This document shows positions 31,128 through 39,199 of a stretch of DNA of 47,166 bases, piece after piece. This stretch comes from Gammaproteobacteria bacterium. Its GTDB lineage: Bacteria; Pseudomonadota; Gammaproteobacteria; Pseudomonadales; Pseudomonadaceae. The stretch's first letter is position 1. Each line of letters opens with the position of its first letter. Below the pieces are notes generated by a model that had not been told where the DNA came from, made no database searches, and worked only from the letters and a program-made list of their open reading frames with translations. A program made the position numbers and the translations under genes. The stretch lies in assembly GCA_018827205.1 (NCBI GenBank), contig JAHJXZ010000097.1, positions 1 to 47,166 on the forward strand, in the 5' to 3' direction.

Positions 31128-31610
31128 TCAAGCTGCCTGCCGAGCGCGCGGTTTAAGTCGCACGTAGAGAGTTTTATGCACCCGCGCCACCAGGGTGCCG
31201 CTGCCATCGCGCACCTCCACATGCAGCTCGGGCAGGTATTTGTCACCGTCTGCGGTGTGCTGGCGGATGTCGGCGAGCAGTTGTTCGTCGATGCTGAAAT
31301 CGGCGTACACCGGGCCTTTGCCGGGGGCGATAAAGTCGATGCGCGCCGCCTTGTCCCAGACGATAAAGTCACGCCCGAGGTTTTCCATGATCATCAGCAT
31401 GAAGAACGGGTCGGTCATCGAATACAGACTGCCGCCGAACTGGGTGCCGACATAGTTGCGGTTATACCAGCCCAGGCCCATCTTCACCTGCACCTGGCGG
31501 AAGTCCGCGCTGATCTGCCGCACCCGCACGCCGGCGCCCAGATAGGGCGGATATAGATTCATCGCCCAGCGCAGCAGCCGCGCCTTGCGCGCCAGTTTGT
31601 TTGCCGGCAT
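31128..31610 (-). CDS. DUF4442 hotdog-fold, thioesterase-like protein
   Basis: 160 residues. RQVQVKMGLGWYNRNYVGTQFGGSLYSMTDPFFMLMIMENLG matches the DUF4442 pattern, with GTQFGGSLY and a buried acidic residue as in hotdog-fold thioesterases. The biochemical role is unknown. It lies between ubiH and ubiI in the operon (3-base and 14-base gaps), so a link with quinone or membrane acyl metabolism is possible but unproven. Confidence 0.7.
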   Translation of the reverse strand: MPANKLARKARLLRWAMNLYPPYLGAGVRVRQISADFRQVQVKMGLGWYNRNYVGTQFGGSLYSMTDPFFMLMIMENLGRDFIVWDKAARIDFIAPGKGPVYADFSIDEQLLADIRQHTADGDKYLPELHVEVRDGSGTLVARVHKTLYVRLKPRARQAA

Positions 31611-31613
31611 GGC

Positions 31614-32801
31614 TCAGGGCTCCGAACGGGTGCCGAGGCCCATGGCCTGGCGGGCAAACCAGCGTTTCGCCGGAGGTAATAGATCAAGGCCGAGCAAACC
31701 GAGATTGCGCCCGGCCGCCAGCAGCGGCTGGCCGGTACTGAACAGGCGGGTGACCTGGTCGGAGAAGCCGACGGTCAGTTGCTGGTCCACCTGCTGGCTG
31801 CTCAGATAACGCTGCAGAGTGGCCAGATCGCCCAAGGGCGCGCTGCTGGCCAGCAGGGTTTCGGCCAGCACCAGGGTGTCGCGCAGCGACAAGTTGTAGC
31901 CCTGCCCGGCAATCGGATGCAGGCTGTGCGCGGCATTGCCGAGCACCACCAGGTGCTGACGCACCTGCTCTTTGGCGGCGGTCAGGGCCAACGGGTAGAG
32001 ATGCCGCGCGCCGACCTGGCGCAGGCTGCCCAGGCGATAACCGAAGGCCTGCTGCAACTCGGCGAGAAACGCCGCATCGTCCAGCGCCGACAGCCGCTCG
32101 GCTTCCAGCGTGGCACGGGTCCAGACCAGGGCGCAGCGGTTATCCGCCAGCGGCAGCAGGGCCATCGGCCCCTCTTCGGTAAAGCGCTCGAAGGCCAGGC
32201 CGTTGTGCGCGTCCTGCGGGCTGACGTTGGCGATCAGCGCGCTCTGCCCATAGGGCGTAGTGCTGACGGCAATACCCAGTTGCTCGCGCAAACCGGAACG
32301 GCCGCCTTCGGCGAGAATCGCCAGGCTGCATTCAAGCTCGCTGCCGTCATCCAGGGTCAGGCGGTAGCCATCGGCCAGGGCCTGCATACGGGTGACCTGT
32401 GCCGGACTGCGCCAGCTCACCACCTGCTGATCCAACGCCTGCCACAGGCATTCGCCGAGCCAGGCGTTTTCCACCACATAACCCAGCGCCGGCACGCCTT
32501 CTTCCTCGGCACTCAGGCGCGCGGCGGCGAAACGGCCACGGTCGGAGACATGAATCTGTTTGATCGGCTCGGCGCGCTGACTGATCTGCTGCCACAGGCC
32601 GAGGCGCTGATAAATCTGCTGCGAGCCGAACGACAATGCGGTGGAGCGCGCGTCGTAGCTGGGCTGGTAGCCGCTGCCCGGAGTAAAGGGCTCGATCAGG
32701 CAAATGCTCCAGCCGCGCTGTTTGGCCTCGGCCTGCAGGGCCACGGCCAGGCTGGCGCCGACCAGGCCGCCGCCGATAATCGCAATGTCGACGCGTGGCA
32801 T
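31614..32801 (-). CDS. ubiH: FAD-dependent ubiquinone-biosynthesis hydroxylase, UbiH type
   Basis: 395 residues. IAIIGGGLVGASLAVALQAE is the N-terminal FAD motif, DARSTALSFGSQQIYQRLG is family typical, and VVLGNAAHSLHPIAGQGYNLSLRD is the second FAD motif. Classic UbiH hydroxylates the aromatic ring (C6) in ubiquinone synthesis. It lies directly after pepP, the arrangement known from gammaproteobacteria; the gap is three bases. Confidence 0.92.
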   Translation of the reverse strand: MPRVDIAIIGGGLVGASLAVALQAEAKQRGWSICLIEPFTPGSGYQPSYDARSTALSFGSQQIYQRLGLWQQISQRAEPIKQIHVSDRGRFAAARLSAEEEGVPALGYVVENAWLGECLWQALDQQVVSWRSPAQVTRMQALADGYRLTLDDGSELECSLAILAEGGRSGLREQLGIAVSTTPYGQSALIANVSPQDAHNGLAFERFTEEGPMALLPLADNRCALVWTRATLEAERLSALDDAAFLAELQQAFGYRLGSLRQVGARHLYPLALTAAKEQVRQHLVVLGNAAHSLHPIAGQGYNLSLRDTLVLAETLLASSAPLGDLATLQRYLSSQQVDQQLTVGFSDQVTRLFSTGQPLLAAGRNLGLLGLDLLPPAKRWFARQAMGLGTRSEP

Positions 32802-32804
32802 GAT

Positions 32805-34139
32805 TTAGGCAGCCACGCTGCGTGCGGCGGCCATCAGTGCTTCGATCTCGACAACGGTTTTCGGCACGCCGCTGGTGAGAATCTCGCAGCCGGTTTTAGT
32901 CACCACCACGTCGTCCTCGATGCGCACACCAATGCCGCGCCACTTCTTCGCCACGTCCTGATTGTCCACGGCGATATAGATGCCCGGCTCAACCGTCATA
33001 GCCATGCCGACCTCCAGTTCGCGCCATTCTCCGCCGACCTTGTACTCGCCAACATCGTGCACATCCATACCCAGCCAGTGGCCGGCGCGGTGCATATAGA
33101 AGGGTTTGTAGGCTTCAGTGGCGATCAGCTCGGCCACATCACCCTGCAGCAGGCCCAGCTCCACCAGCCCGGCGGTAATCACCTGCACCGTGGCCTCGTG
33201 CGCCTGGTTCCAGTGCTTGCCGGGACCGATTTCCTTGAACGCGGCTTCCTGCGAAGCCAGCACCAGCTCGTAGATGGCTTTCTGCTCGGGAGAGAATTTG
33301 CCACTGACCGGGAAGGTGCGGGTGATGTCGCTGGCGTAGCAGTCGATCTCGCAACCGGCATCGATCAGCACCAGATCGCCGTCTTTCAACTGTGCGTCGT
33401 TCTCGCGGTAATGCAGGATGCAAGCGTTCTTGCCCGCCGCGACGATGGAACCATAGGCCGGCATCTTCGCCCCGCCCTTGCGGAACTCGTAATCCAGCTC
33501 GGCTTCCAGGTGGTACTCGAACAACCCGGCGCGGCTGGCCTGCATGGCGCGCACATGGGCGCGGCAGGAGATGTCCGCAGCTTCTTTCATGACTTTGACT
33601 TCGGCAGCCGACTTGTACAGGCGCAGGTCATGCAGCAGGTGTTCGAGGGTGATGAACTCGTTGGGCGGCGAGGCACCCTGGCGCGCCTTGGAGCGGATCA
33701 CGTTGATCCACTCCATCAGCTGGCGGTCGAACTCATGGTTAGTACCCATAGAGGAATAGACCCGATCACGCCCTTCGATCAGCCCCGGCAGGATGTCGTC
33801 GATATCACCAATAGGGAACGCATCATCGGCGCCGTACTGGCTGATCGCGCCATCCTGGCCGGCGCGCAGGCCATCCCACATTTCCCGCAACGGGTCGCGC
33901 TCGCGGCAGAACAATACGTACTCGCCATGCTCACGCCCTGGAATCAGCGCAATCACCGCCTCCGGCTCGGGAAAGCCGGAGAGATACTGGAAGTCGCTGT
34001 CCTGACGGTATATGTGCTCGACATCGCGGTTGCGGATATACACCGGCGCCGCCGGTAGAATCGCGATGCTGTTGGGTTCCATCTGCGCCATCAGCGCCTT
34101 GCGCCGACGGGCGTATTCCGACTTGGGGATGCTGATCAT
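32805..34139 (-). CDS. pepP: Xaa-Pro aminopeptidase P
   Basis: 444 residues, the usual length of PepP. The N-terminal domain (SEYARRRKALMAQM) precedes a pita-bread M24 peptidase with its dinuclear metal ligands: LIDAGCEIDCYASDITRTFP (two Asp), HRAGHWLGMDVHDVGEY (His), VEPGIYI (Glu) and GVRIEDDVVV (Glu). It removes N-terminal residues preceding proline in the cytoplasm. Gene order YgfB-pepP-ubiH is conserved in many gammaproteobacteria; function in the ubi pathway is not implied. Confidence 0.96.
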   Translation of the reverse strand: MISIPKSEYARRRKALMAQMEPNSIAILPAAPVYIRNRDVEHIYRQDSDFQYLSGFPEPEAVIALIPGREHGEYVLFCRERDPLREMWDGLRAGQDGAISQYGADDAFPIGDIDDILPGLIEGRDRVYSSMGTNHEFDRQLMEWINVIRSKARQGASPPNEFITLEHLLHDLRLYKSAAEVKVMKEAADISCRAHVRAMQASRAGLFEYHLEAELDYEFRKGGAKMPAYGSIVAAGKNACILHYRENDAQLKDGDLVLIDAGCEIDCYASDITRTFPVSGKFSPEQKAIYELVLASQEAAFKEIGPGKHWNQAHEATVQVITAGLVELGLLQGDVAELIATEAYKPFYMHRAGHWLGMDVHDVGEYKVGGEWRELEVGMAMTVEPGIYIAVDNQDVAKKWRGIGVRIEDDVVVTKTGCEILTSGVPKTVVEIEALMAAARSVAA

Positions 34140-34172
34140 GGGCAGATTGAGTCCACTTCTATTGCATGAAAA

Positions 34173-34727
34173 TCAATGCAGCGACGGCTTCGCCGCGGCA
34201 ACCACAGGCTTGGCGCACTCGCTGAACAGCAGCAGCGGCGCAACGCGCAGGTACTCCATCACTTCCATGTAATCGTTTTCACCATCATCGGACTCATCCA
34301 GGGCGTTCTGCACCTGGGCAATCGCCGAGAGGTCCTGCAGCACTTCCATCGCTTCGCCACTCAACGCGCTGTCACGAGCGGTCAGACCGAAGCCGCCGAG
34401 GAAGCCCTGACACCATTGTCCCAGAGCCACCGCGCGCTCGCTAAGCGGCGCATCGTCGCTGGGCAACAGCAGCACCACGGTGACGTCGTTGCTGGTCAGT
34501 TCACCCTTGACCATTTCCTGCAGGCCGATCAGCGCCTGGCGCACAGTGTCTTCCGGCGCAGCACCGAGCAGCTCGGCGGCATCCACCAGCCAGGCGTCGA
34601 TTTCAAAGCCCGCACCAGCACAGCTTCGACCGAGCAGCAGGCCATGCAATTCGGCAGGGGAAATGGTGTGGCCGCTGCTGGCAAGCAGAGCGGCAAACGC
34701 GGAGTACGGAGAATTTGAAGTTGGCAT
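34173..34727 (-). CDS. YgfB/YecA (UPF0149) family protein
   Basis: 184 residues, all-helical, with the N-terminal pattern [30 protein letters not shown] and a C-terminal [24 protein letters not shown] typical of YgfB (PF03695). It is the first gene of the leftward pepP-ubiH-ubiI operon. In P. aeruginosa YgfB has been linked to regulation of alternative peptidoglycan recycling and beta-lactam resistance (from memory). The ribosome site is weak. Confidence 0.88.
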   Translation of the reverse strand: MPTSNSPYSAFAALLASSGHTISPAELHGLLLGRSCAGAGFEIDAWLVDAAELLGAAPEDTVRQALIGLQEMVKGELTSNDVTVVLLLPSDDAPLSERAVALGQWCQGFLGGFGLTARDSALSGEAMEVLQDLSAIAQVQNALDESDDGENDYMEVMEYLRVAPLLLFSECAKPVVAAAKPSLH

Positions 34728-35016
34728 AGATAACTAGGCGCAAAGCTGCGCGATCACTAGAATGGAGGCCTTGTATCCTAGCACCGGCAGGCGTGCCAAG
34801 ACTATGCAGGCGGCGCGCCGGTCAGCGCCAAGCCACCGGGAAAATTGCAGCGCCGTGACCCACGGGTGAAATACATCAACCTCTGGCGTGCCGATCTGTC
34901 CCACACTAGCAACACACCAAACAACAGCGCCGCGCACCGCCCGGCACTGTCGAAGACGCCGCAAAGACGCTATTTTTCACTTGCCAGCCCACTCACCTAG
35001 CCACGAGTAGAGAACC
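34728..35016. other. Divergent spacer between YgfB-like gene and ZapB-like gene
   Basis: A 289-bp region that must contain promoters for both the leftward ubi operon and the rightward cell-division genes. I saw no convincing consensus promoter by eye and no coding sequence I would support. It has a GC-rich segment (34805-34860) containing GGCGCGCC. Confidence 0.4.
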
Positions 35017-35223
35017 ATGGAAGACGTCGACCTGCAGGCTCTTACGACCAAGCTGGACTTACTGATCCAGCGTGTCGAACAGCTCAAGGCGCAAAACCGA
35101 CAGCTTCTGACGAGCGAAAAGGCCTGGCGCGAAGAACGCGCCCATCTAATTGAAAAGAACGAAATGGCCCGGCACAAGGTCGAATCCATGATTTCGCGCC
35201 TCAAAGCCCTGGAGCAGGATTAA
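35017..35223 (+). CDS. Small coiled-coil protein, TIGR02449 family (ZapB-like)
   Basis: 68 residues, almost wholly a heptad-repeat coiled coil (LDLLIQRVEQLKAQNRQLLTSEKAWREERAHLIEKN). This family lies next to zapA in pseudomonads and is considered a ZapB-like division factor. The TAA shares a base with the ATG of zapA (TAATG), so both are co-translated. Confidence 0.85.
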   Translation: MEDVDLQALTTKLDLLIQRVEQLKAQNRQLLTSEKAWREERAHLIEKNEMARHKVESMISRLKALEQD

Positions 35224-35537
35224 TGACCCAGTCGAACACCTTGACCGTCCAGATTCTGGACAAAGAATATTGCATCGCCTGCCCAAGCGATGAACGCAGC
35301 AACCTGGAAAGCGCCGCGCGCTACCTGGATGGCAAGATGCGGGAGATCCGCTCAAGCGGCAAAGTCATCGGTGCCGACCGCGTTGCGGTTATGGCGGCCC
35401 TGAACATCACCCATGACCTACTACACAAACAGCAACACCTTGATCAACAGGCCGGCGCCAACCGCGATCAGGTGCGTAGCCTGCTCAGCCGGGTCGACAG
35501 CGCTCTGGCTCGCGATGCCGATGAGCAAGGCAGCTGA
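35223..35537 (+). CDS. zapA: Cell division protein ZapA
   Basis: 104 residues. TVQILDKEYCIACPSDERSNLESAARYLDGKMREIRSSGKVIGADRVAVMAALNITHDL matches ZapA, a protein that tethers and bundles FtsZ at the division site. The C-terminal part is a coiled coil. Position just upstream of 6S RNA and the cyclo-ligase is the standard arrangement. Confidence 0.95.
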   Translation: MTQSNTLTVQILDKEYCIACPSDERSNLESAARYLDGKMREIRSSGKVIGADRVAVMAALNITHDLLHKQQHLDQQAGANRDQVRSLLSRVDSALARDADEQGS

Positions 35538-35564
35538 TTGCGTGCCGACGCTTTCGGGTATACT
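35535..35564 (+). promoter_or_regulatory. Promoter of 6S RNA
   Basis: A TATACT -10 at 35559-35564 lies about seven bases before the predicted 6S RNA start. A -35 is less clear (TGATTG at 35535-35540 with 18-bp spacing, or TTGCGT at 35538-35543 with 15-bp). The element overlaps the end of zapA. Confidence 0.55.
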
Positions 35565-35570
35565 GGCCAC

Positions 35571-35750
35571 CGCTCCCTGGAGTGTGCGCCAGTTGGTGAT
35601 GTCCCTGAGCCGATTCGCACAACCCCGGAGGTTGCACGTTGAAGCCGGTGTGCATGTCCGCTTGACGGAAAGCCTTAACGCCTCCTGCAACCTCCACCTT
35701 GAACTTTCGGGTTCAAGGGCTAAGCCGACAGCGGCACGTCGGGGAGTCAC
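35571..35750 (+). ncRNA. ssrS: 6S RNA
   Basis: About 180 nt between zapA and the cyclo-ligase, the conserved 6S RNA locus. The 5' part (CGCTCCCTGGAGTG) is complementary in type to the 3' part (GGGGAGTCAC), closing a long hairpin. The interior carries the familiar GATGTCCCTGAGCCGA and TGCATGTCCGCTTGACGG blocks around the open bubble that mimics a promoter. It binds and inhibits the sigma-70 RNA polymerase holoenzyme in stationary phase. The ends are approximate, and the downstream gene is probably cotranscribed and processed. Confidence 0.92.
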
Positions 35751-35798
35751 TTTTTCCAGCCGATTGCCCATCCGTGGTAATCGCTTTCGCAACAGCCC

Positions 35799-36395
35799 AT
35801 GCTCGATACCTCTGCACTAAGCCGCGCGCAATTGCGTCGCCACCTACGCGTACAGCGCCGCGCACTCAGTCGTCACGCCCAACGCCAAGCCGCCCTGGGT
35901 CTGTATAAACAGCTAGCGCAGCACCCGCTGTTTCGCCGTGCGCGGCACATTGCCCTGTACCTGCCCAATGACGGCGAGATTGACCCAAGGCCTTTACTGC
36001 GCGCGGCACAGGTGCGAGGCAAAGCGACCTATTTACCGGTGCTCAGCCCCTGGCCGCGCACAAAAATGGTGTTTCAACGCATTCGCGCTGGTGAGCCTTT
36101 GCTGAAAAATCGCTTCGGTATTTATGAGCCACGGCGCAACTGCAAACAGCAGCGGAATATCTGGGCACTGGACCTGGTGCTGCTACCACTGGTCGGTTTT
36201 GACCGCCACGGGGCGCGCCTAGGCATGGGCGGTGGATTCTATGATCGCAGCCTGGCGTATCGCGCATTGCGCAAAAATTGGCACAAACCGACATTACTGG
36301 GCTTGGCGCATGAGTGTCAGCAGGTCGATCGGCTGACCATGGCCAGCTGGGATGTGCCACTGCAAGGCACAGTGACGGATAAGGCGTGGTATTGA
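35799..36395 (+). CDS. fau: 5-formyltetrahydrofolate cyclo-ligase
   Basis: 198 residues. LRRHLRVQRRALSRHAQRQAA at the N terminus and LVLLPLVGFDRHGARLGMGGGFYDRSL near the C terminus are the signatures of 5-FTHF cyclo-ligase, including the GMGGGFYDR motif for folate and ATP binding. It converts 5-formyl-THF to methenyl-THF using ATP. Lies 48 bases after the predicted 6S RNA end, as in E. coli ygfA. Confidence 0.95.
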   Translation: MLDTSALSRAQLRRHLRVQRRALSRHAQRQAALGLYKQLAQHPLFRRARHIALYLPNDGEIDPRPLLRAAQVRGKATYLPVLSPWPRTKMVFQRIRAGEPLLKNRFGIYEPRRNCKQQRNIWALDLVLLPLVGFDRHGARLGMGGGFYDRSLAYRALRKNWHKPTLLGLAHECQQVDRLTMASWDVPLQGTVTDKAWY

Positions 36396-36444
36396 ATCAA
36401 GCGTTTTACAGGCTGTACCGCACTCCCTGCGGTACGTACCAAGT

Positions 36445-36579
36445 TCAACCCGCCGCTTGCGACTGGGTGACCGGTGTATCAGCCTGGCGATCCCACAAAC
36501 TCTGGGTATAACCGGTAGTAACTACACCCAGGCTGAACAGTATTACCAAAATCAACAACACATCAGGTTTACGTTTCAT
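36445..36579 (-). CDS. 44-residue small membrane protein, function unknown
   Basis: MKRKPDVLLILVILFSLG starts a single membrane segment (about residues 7-24), followed by a short polar tail (TQSLWDRQADTPVTQSQAAG). The ATG at 36579 has a strong GGGGGAGG site; the longer frame to 36699 has none. It is convergent with the cyclo-ligase gene. I recognise no family. Confidence 0.6.
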   Translation of the reverse strand: MKRKPDVLLILVILFSLGVVTTGYTQSLWDRQADTPVTQSQAAG

Positions 36580-36750
36580 CGAATGCCTCCCCCTTAAAGG
36601 CATAGCGCACGCTGTATTCGCGGCGATTATTTTTATAGGTCCAACAGCGGCTGCCATCCACACGCGCCGGGTGCAAAACTGCAACACGACCGGCACCACC
36701 AGGCAAACAGCACCTGCCCGCTAACGGACTGAATCACAGGAGCAAAGTTC

Positions 36751-37200
36751 ATGCCTTATTGGCTAATGAAGTCAGAACCCGACGAACTCTCGATCCACGA
36801 CCTGCAAAGGCTGGAGCAGGCGCGCTGGGATGGCGTGCGTAATTACCAGGCGCGCAACTTCCTGCGCAGCATGCAGCCAGACGATCTGTTCTTCTTCTAT
36901 CACTCCAGCTGCCCGGAGCCGGGCATTGCCGGAATCGCCCGTATCGCCTCGGCGCACTACCCCGACCCGACGGCGTTAGAGCCCGATAGCCATTACTTCG
37001 ATGCCAAGGCCAGTACGGCTAAGAACCCTTGGAGCGCGGTTGATGTGGCTTTTGTCGAGGCCTTCAAGCGGGTTATCCCGCTGGCACAGCTGAAAGCGCA
37101 GAGTGCGCTGCTGGAATTGCCGCTGGTGCAGAAGGGCAGCCGCCTCTCGGTGATGCCAGTAAGCACCGAGGAATGGGCGGCCGTACTGGCGCTGCGCTGA
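36751..37200 (+). CDS. EVE domain protein
   Basis: 149 residues, a single EVE domain. YWLMKSEPDELSIHDL, WDGVRNYQARNFLR, DLFFFYHSS and GIAGIARI are the family motifs. EVE domains are PUA-like and bind modified bases in DNA or RNA; a housekeeping role in RNA modification is likely here because the neighbours are not defence genes. AGGAG lies 10 bases upstream of the ATG. Confidence 0.93.
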   Translation: MPYWLMKSEPDELSIHDLQRLEQARWDGVRNYQARNFLRSMQPDDLFFFYHSSCPEPGIAGIARIASAHYPDPTALEPDSHYFDAKASTAKNPWSAVDVAFVEAFKRVIPLAQLKAQSALLELPLVQKGSRLSVMPVSTEEWAAVLALR

Positions 37201-37228
37201 AATGGCGCAGTGCCTGCACCATGCCGGC

Positions 37229-37645
37229 TTATTGAATAATCAGGTTGTTGAATAGCAGGTCTTCCACCAGCGGCTTGCCTTCTTCCTGGGTGAGCACTTC
37301 CTGCACCTGCTTGAGCGCCTCGGCCCGCAAGGTTTCGCGAGCGCCTGGGGCCGACATGGCCTCGTCCGTCTGCTGGGAGAACAGCATGACCAGCTGATTA
37401 CGGATCAGCGGATCATGGTGTTTGACCTTCGCCTCGACATCCGCGCCGGTTACCCGCAGGGAAATATCGGCCTTGAAGAACTTGAGCTTCGGGCCCTCAC
37501 CAAAATTCCCCACCAGCGCGGGAAACAGAGAGACATAAGCCACCACCGGAGCGGCCCCTTCCCCCTCCTTAGCCTCTTTATCTTCCGAGGCGTGCGCCGC
37601 CAAGGGCAGGGACAGAACCAACAACAATGCGATCCAGGCTTTCAC
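37229..37645 (-). CDS. FliL-like protein outside a flagellar cluster
   Basis: 138 residues from a GTG at 37645. A signal or anchor segment (WIALLLVLSLPLAAHA) is followed by an acidic linker (SEDKEAKEGEGA) and a FliL-like domain (YVSLFPALVGNFGEGPKLKFFKADISLRV, DPLIRNQLVMLFSQQT). True FliL modulates the flagellar stator; this paralogue has no flagellar neighbours. The leader ends in AAHA, so it may be secreted to the periplasm rather than anchored. Confidence 0.8.
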   Translation of the reverse strand: MKAWIALLLVLSLPLAAHASEDKEAKEGEGAAPVVAYVSLFPALVGNFGEGPKLKFFKADISLRVTGADVEAKVKHHDPLIRNQLVMLFSQQTDEAMSAPGARETLRAEALKQVQEVLTQEEGKPLVEDLLFNNLIIQ

Positions 37646-37803
37646 AGGCGGTATTCCTCAAGAGTTCAGCCCCTAGCATAGCCACAGTCAGGCGGCGGCC
37701 CAAGCCCCAAGCTTATGCATAGCTATCAGGCACAGGCATGCTCGTTGACCGGGCACCTGCCGCACCTACACTGCATGGCCATAAACCGCAGAGGAAAAGC
37801 CCG

Positions 37804-38781
37804 ATGAAAGCCGTGCTGTGCAAAGCCTTCGGCCCCGCCGAAACCCTGGTACTGGAAGAAATCGCCAGCCCCGAAGCGAAGAAGAACGAAGTGCTGCTGC
37901 AAGTGCATGCGGCCGGGGTCAACTTCCCCGATACGCTGATCATCGAAGGCAAATACCAGTTCAAACCACCCTTCCCTTTCTCTCCGGGTGGCGAAGCGTC
38001 CGGCGTAGTTACCGCTGTCGGTGAGAAAGTCAGCCACCTGAAGGTCGGCGACAGGGTCATGGCCCTGACCGGCTGGGGCAGCTTTGCCGAAGAAGTGGCG
38101 GTACCCGGCTACAACGTTATGCCGATCCCAGCGAGCATGGACTTTGCCAGCGCAGCTGCCTTCGGCATGACCTACGGCACCTCAATGCATGCCCTCAAAC
38201 AGCGCGGCAACCTGCAACCGGGGGAAACCCTGCTGGTGCTCGGCGCCTCCGGCGGCGTCGGCCTAGCGGCGGTGGAAATCGGCAAGGCCATGGGCGCCAA
38301 GGTAATCGCCGCAGCGAGCAGCGCGGAAAAACTCGAAGTGGCCAAGGCTGCGGGCGCCGATGAGCTGATCAACTACAGCGAAAATAACCTGAAGGATGAA
38401 GTCAAACGCCTGACCGGTGGCCAGGGCGCGGACGTGATCTATGACCCGGTGGGTGGCGACCTGTTCGATGCCGCCATCCGCAGCATCGCCTGGAACGGCC
38501 GCCTGTTGGTGGTGGGCTTCGCCAGCGGGCGCATCCCCGAACTGCCGGTAAACCTGACCCTACTTAAGGGCGCAGCCGTAGTCGGGGTATTCTGGGGCTC
38601 GTTTGCCCAGCGCCAGCCGCAGGACAACGCTGCCAACTTCCAACAGCTGTTCGCCTGGCACGCCGAGGGCAAGCTCAAGCCACTGGTGTCGCAGACCTTC
38701 CCACTGGCAAAGGCTGCGGACGCGATCAACACCCTCGGCCAGCGCAAGGCGGTGGGCAAGGTGGTGGTGCAAGTACGTTAA
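37804..38781 (+). CDS. NADPH:quinone oxidoreductase, zinc-free MDR family
   Basis: 325 residues. An N-terminal GroES-like domain (AAGVNFPDTLIIEGKYQFKPPFPFSPGGEASGVV) and a Rossmann domain with LGASGGVGLAAVEIGKAMGAKVIAA for NADPH. It lacks the zinc-binding cysteines of alcohol dehydrogenases, like QOR. It probably reduces quinones or enals in the cytoplasm. The ATG at 37804 follows AGAGGAA. Confidence 0.9.
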   Translation: MKAVLCKAFGPAETLVLEEIASPEAKKNEVLLQVHAAGVNFPDTLIIEGKYQFKPPFPFSPGGEASGVVTAVGEKVSHLKVGDRVMALTGWGSFAEEVAVPGYNVMPIPASMDFASAAAFGMTYGTSMHALKQRGNLQPGETLLVLGASGGVGLAAVEIGKAMGAKVIAAASSAEKLEVAKAAGADELINYSENNLKDEVKRLTGGQGADVIYDPVGGDLFDAAIRSIAWNGRLLVVGFASGRIPELPVNLTLLKGAAVVGVFWGSFAQRQPQDNAANFQQLFAWHAEGKLKPLVSQTFPLAKAADAINTLGQRKAVGKVVVQVR

Positions 38782-38821
38782 GCGCCTAAAGCGTTAGAAC
38801 TAAAGGCTGCGCTCTGGTTAC

Positions 38822-38860
38822 TGATAAACGTGCTTGGGCTATCGCAAAGCACGTTTATCA
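38822..38860. repeat. Perfect 14-bp inverted repeat after the oxidoreductase gene
   Basis: TGATAAACGTGCTT (38822-38835), 11-base loop, then AAGCACGTTTATCA (38847-38860). It begins 41 bases after the stop. A stem this long is unusual by chance. It is followed by CGGGCG rather than a T-run, so it is not a textbook terminator in either direction. Confidence 0.7.
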
Positions 38861-39080
38861 CGGGCGTGGCCCATCAACCGTGTAACGGTTAACCAAGTTT
38901 TCTCTAAGACTTTGCTGCTCCGGTTGCTAGCTGAAGCCGCTAGGCAACTCACCCTCTCCTGCCTAACCCTCCCCCCACATACGCATACATATCCCTACTG
39001 AAGCGGGCTCGCCGGCAGGTGACGGCCTACGCCTGACTGCCTAGCGCGATAGATATTTTTGGCTGGCAGAGGGCACCAAT

Positions 39081-39099
39081 CTCAGCTCACTTAGCTGAG
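39081..39099. promoter_or_regulatory. Dyad upstream of eptA-like gene
   Basis: CTCAGCT, five bases, AGCTGAG, about 100 bp before the ATG. It could be a regulator site or an mRNA hairpin. It does not match the PmrA box (two direct CTTAAT-like repeats), so the regulator is not identified. Confidence 0.3.
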
Positions 39100-39199
39100 T
39101 GGTTCAGCATATTCACATTTTTTTGACGTCTCACCGCCTAGCATTGCTCGCCATCTCAATCGACAGATTATCCAGTGACACTCCACGGGGCGAAGTTAC

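Larger units (their letters stand above)
38782..39199. other. 418-bp intergenic region between quinone oxidoreductase and eptA-like gene
   Basis: No coding sequence that I would support. It contains the 14-bp inverted repeat at 38822-38860, small dyads at 38876-38890 (AACCGT/ACGGTT) and 38923-38948 (GTTGCTAGC against GCTAGGCAAC), and the 7-bp dyad at 39081-39099. The eptA-like promoter should be in the last 150 bases, but I saw no strong consensus. Confidence 0.5.

Noticed and set aside
31779-34058. A 759-codon plus-strand open frame opposite ubiH and pepP
   Set aside because: It is an antisense shadow of GC-rich coding: low-complexity His/Gln/Ala-rich translation, no recognisable domain, while both minus-strand genes have full family motifs.
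36751-37200. A defence system built around the EVE protein
   Set aside because: The neighbours are housekeeping genes, with no nuclease, McrBC or toxin gene, so a defence role is not supported.
38782-39199. A small RNA gene in the long spacer before eptA
   Set aside because: There is a strong dyad but no promoter with both boxes and no T-run, so no RNA gene can be supported.
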